This document shows, piece by piece, positions 52,127 to 52,911 of a stretch of DNA of 52,911 nt. Below the pieces are notes generated by a model, which was not told the origin of the DNA, made no database searches, and saw only the letters and a list, made by a program, of their open reading frames with translations. Both the position numbers and the translations under genes were made by a program. Position 1 is the first letter of the stretch. Each line of letters opens with the position of its first letter. The DNA is from Betaproteobacteria bacterium (GTDB lineage: Bacteria > Pseudomonadota > Gammaproteobacteria > Burkholderiales > Burkholderiaceae_C), in assembly GCA_016868205.1 (NCBI GenBank), contig VGHR01000008.1, positions 1 to 52,911 of the forward strand. Direction: 5' to 3'.

Positions 52127-52639
52127 TCAAGGGCGGGCGCGTTTGCGCGCAGCCGGTTGACCTGCCGTGCTGGCCCGGGTGCTGCGGCCTGTTGTGGTCT
52201 TTTTGCTGACGGTTGCCGTGGCGCGCCTCGTCGGGGTCCGGTGTTTGCGCAGATCGGCCACCTGGGCTTGCAGATCGGCCACCTGCTGCGTCAGGGCTTG
52301 CAGTTCAGCCGCCGAGGGCAGCCCCAGGCCGCTCAGGGCGCGCGAGACGCGCTCCTCGAAGATGGACTCCAGACGGCCCCATTGCTGACCGGCCCGATGG
52401 CTCAGCCCGCCGGCCAACTCGGACATGCGCTCAGTGGCCTCGGCCATGCGTTCCTGGGCCACGGCCTGGGTCTTGCGCTGCAGGTTGACGCCATCTTGAA
52501 CCAGGGCTTCGAAGACCTTACCGCCTTCTTGCTGTGCCTTGGCAAAAGCCCCAAGTCCGGCCAGCCAGATTTGCTGGGCCGATTCACGAACTTTCCCCGC
52601 AGCGTCCACTGGGGGAGGGTCGGACTTTTTACTGTTCAT
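52127..52639 (-). CDS. Phasin-family PHA granule-associated protein
   Basis: The 170-residue protein has an amphipathic phasin region (about 15-115; SAQQIWLAGLGAFAKAQQEGGKVFEALVQDG), a heptad-like coiled-coil stretch near residues 105-130 (LQALTQQVADLQAQVADLRK) and a strongly basic, Thr/Ala-rich tail resembling PhaF/PhaM-type nucleoid-binding ends. It should coat PHA granules and may link them to DNA. I chose ATG 52639, preceded at ten bases by an ideal AGGAGG; a TTG at 52648 is in frame. No PHA synthase is in the window. Confidence 0.88.
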   Translation of the reverse strand: MNSKKSDPPPVDAAGKVRESAQQIWLAGLGAFAKAQQEGGKVFEALVQDGVNLQRKTQAVAQERMAEATERMSELAGGLSHRAGQQWGRLESIFEERVSRALSGLGLPSAAELQALTQQVADLQAQVADLRKHRTPTRRATATVSKKTTTGRSTRASTAGQPAARKRARP

Positions 52640-52689
52640 GCTTATCAAACCTCCTGAGAACCCGACTGTAGCGCCGCTGCAGCCGCTTT

Positions 52690-52709
52690 CTTAGGGGATG
52701 CACTCTAAG
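52690..52709. promoter_or_regulatory. Candidate operator CTTAG-N10-CTAAG near phasin start
   Basis: A perfect 5-base inverted repeat with a 10-base spacer lies in the region divergent between the phasin gene and the truncated last gene. It contains GCACTCTAA, a 9-base word also present at 52053-52061 before the TetR gene. The symmetry centres of the two sites differ relative to that word, so a common regulator is plausible but not demonstrated. Confidence 0.35.
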
Positions 52710-52773
52710 GCGGCGCGGGTAATTACGTACAGCCTGGGGGATGAATCCGGGCCGACTTGATTTACCATTGGAT

Positions 52774-52911
52774 ATGCCAAACTCCAGCTCGCCCTCTGCG
52801 GCCTATGTGCGGTTTCTCAACCTGGTGCGCGCAGTCCGTGAGCTGCCGGATTTCCCTTCTCTGGATCCGGTGGAAGAGCGTTTGCTCAACCTGTTTGCCG
52901 CAGCCTGGTTT
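52774..52911 (+). CDS. Truncated gene, N-terminus only, probably a regulator-like protein
   Basis: An open frame from ATG 52774 runs to the window end for 46 codons (MPNSSSPSAAYVRFLNLVRA start, then EERLLNLFAAAWF). The helical, Leu-rich character resembles the start of some winged-helix regulators, but this is a weak judgement. An ATG at 52741 is in frame and adds 11 residues. It is divergent from the phasin gene. The family cannot be determined from this fragment. Confidence 0.45.
   Translation, partial: MPNSSSPSAAYVRFLNLVRAVRELPDFPSLDPVEERLLNLFAAAWF

Overview
The window is dense, GC-rich proteobacterial chromosome, most likely a betaproteobacterium of the order Burkholderiales. The reasons are protein resemblance and gene content: polyhydroxyalkanoate (PHA) granule proteins, fused isobutyryl-CoA mutase IcmF, protocatechuate 3,4-dioxygenase, many LIV-type ABC and TRAP carboxylate transporters, and a double-length UvrA. 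I saw no rRNA, tRNA, insertion sequence, phage gene or CRISPR array. No gene-free stretch exceeds about 250 bases. The first and last genes are cut by the window ends.

Region by region: (1) 1-5795 holds a sodium:solute symporter with its small subunit, a TPR protein and a small membrane protein on the minus strand. Divergent from them are a cNMP/CBS/DUF294 nucleotidyltransferase-like sensor and an overlapping DEDDh exonuclease. (2) 5916-11684 encodes one 1922-residue protein made of two complete UvrA-like units (four ATPase cassettes). (3) 11700-12431 is an MqsR/MqsA toxin-antitoxin pair with a recognisable MqsA operator. (4) 12549-13984 carries a PACE-family drug exporter and a methyltransferase. 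(5) 14138-24060 is an aromatic-compound region: pcaHG; a convergent operon for an aminobenzoate-type CoA ligase, an Old Yellow Enzyme-like oxidoreductase and a two-subunit Rieske oxygenase; a divergent LysR regulator; and an FAD monooxygenase with a DUF2783 protein and a CopD-like membrane protein. (6) 24088-28790 is a complete LIV-type ABC importer. (7) 28967-35493 is indolepyruvate oxidoreductase IorAB followed by a TRAP transporter. (8) 35556-38149 has a NodIJ-like ABC exporter and pantothenate kinase CoaX. (9) 38385-42541 is a second TRAP transporter whose large subunit contains a tandem ten-residue repeat. (10) 42560-46632 carries IcmF behind a MerR/LiuR-like operator, a small basic protein and an acyl-CoA-binding protein. 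(11) 46640-52911 is a minus-strand run with a CaiB-type CoA-transferase, a PHA-system protein, a secreted aminopeptidase, a molybdopterin oxidoreductase, a TetR regulator and a phasin, then a truncated plus-strand gene.

Taken together the genes describe a heterotroph that imports aromatic and other organic acids by several high-affinity systems, activates and oxygenates aromatic acids, oxidises aryl-pyruvates to acyl-CoA, rearranges branched acyl-CoA, and stores carbon as PHA. The substrate of the central aromatic cluster cannot be read from sequence. The items most worth a second look are the double UvrA, the A7 run at the start of the MqsR toxin, the repeat inside the TRAP permease, the reductase-less Rieske/OYE/FAD/CoA-ligase cluster, and the perfect palindrome upstream of icmF.
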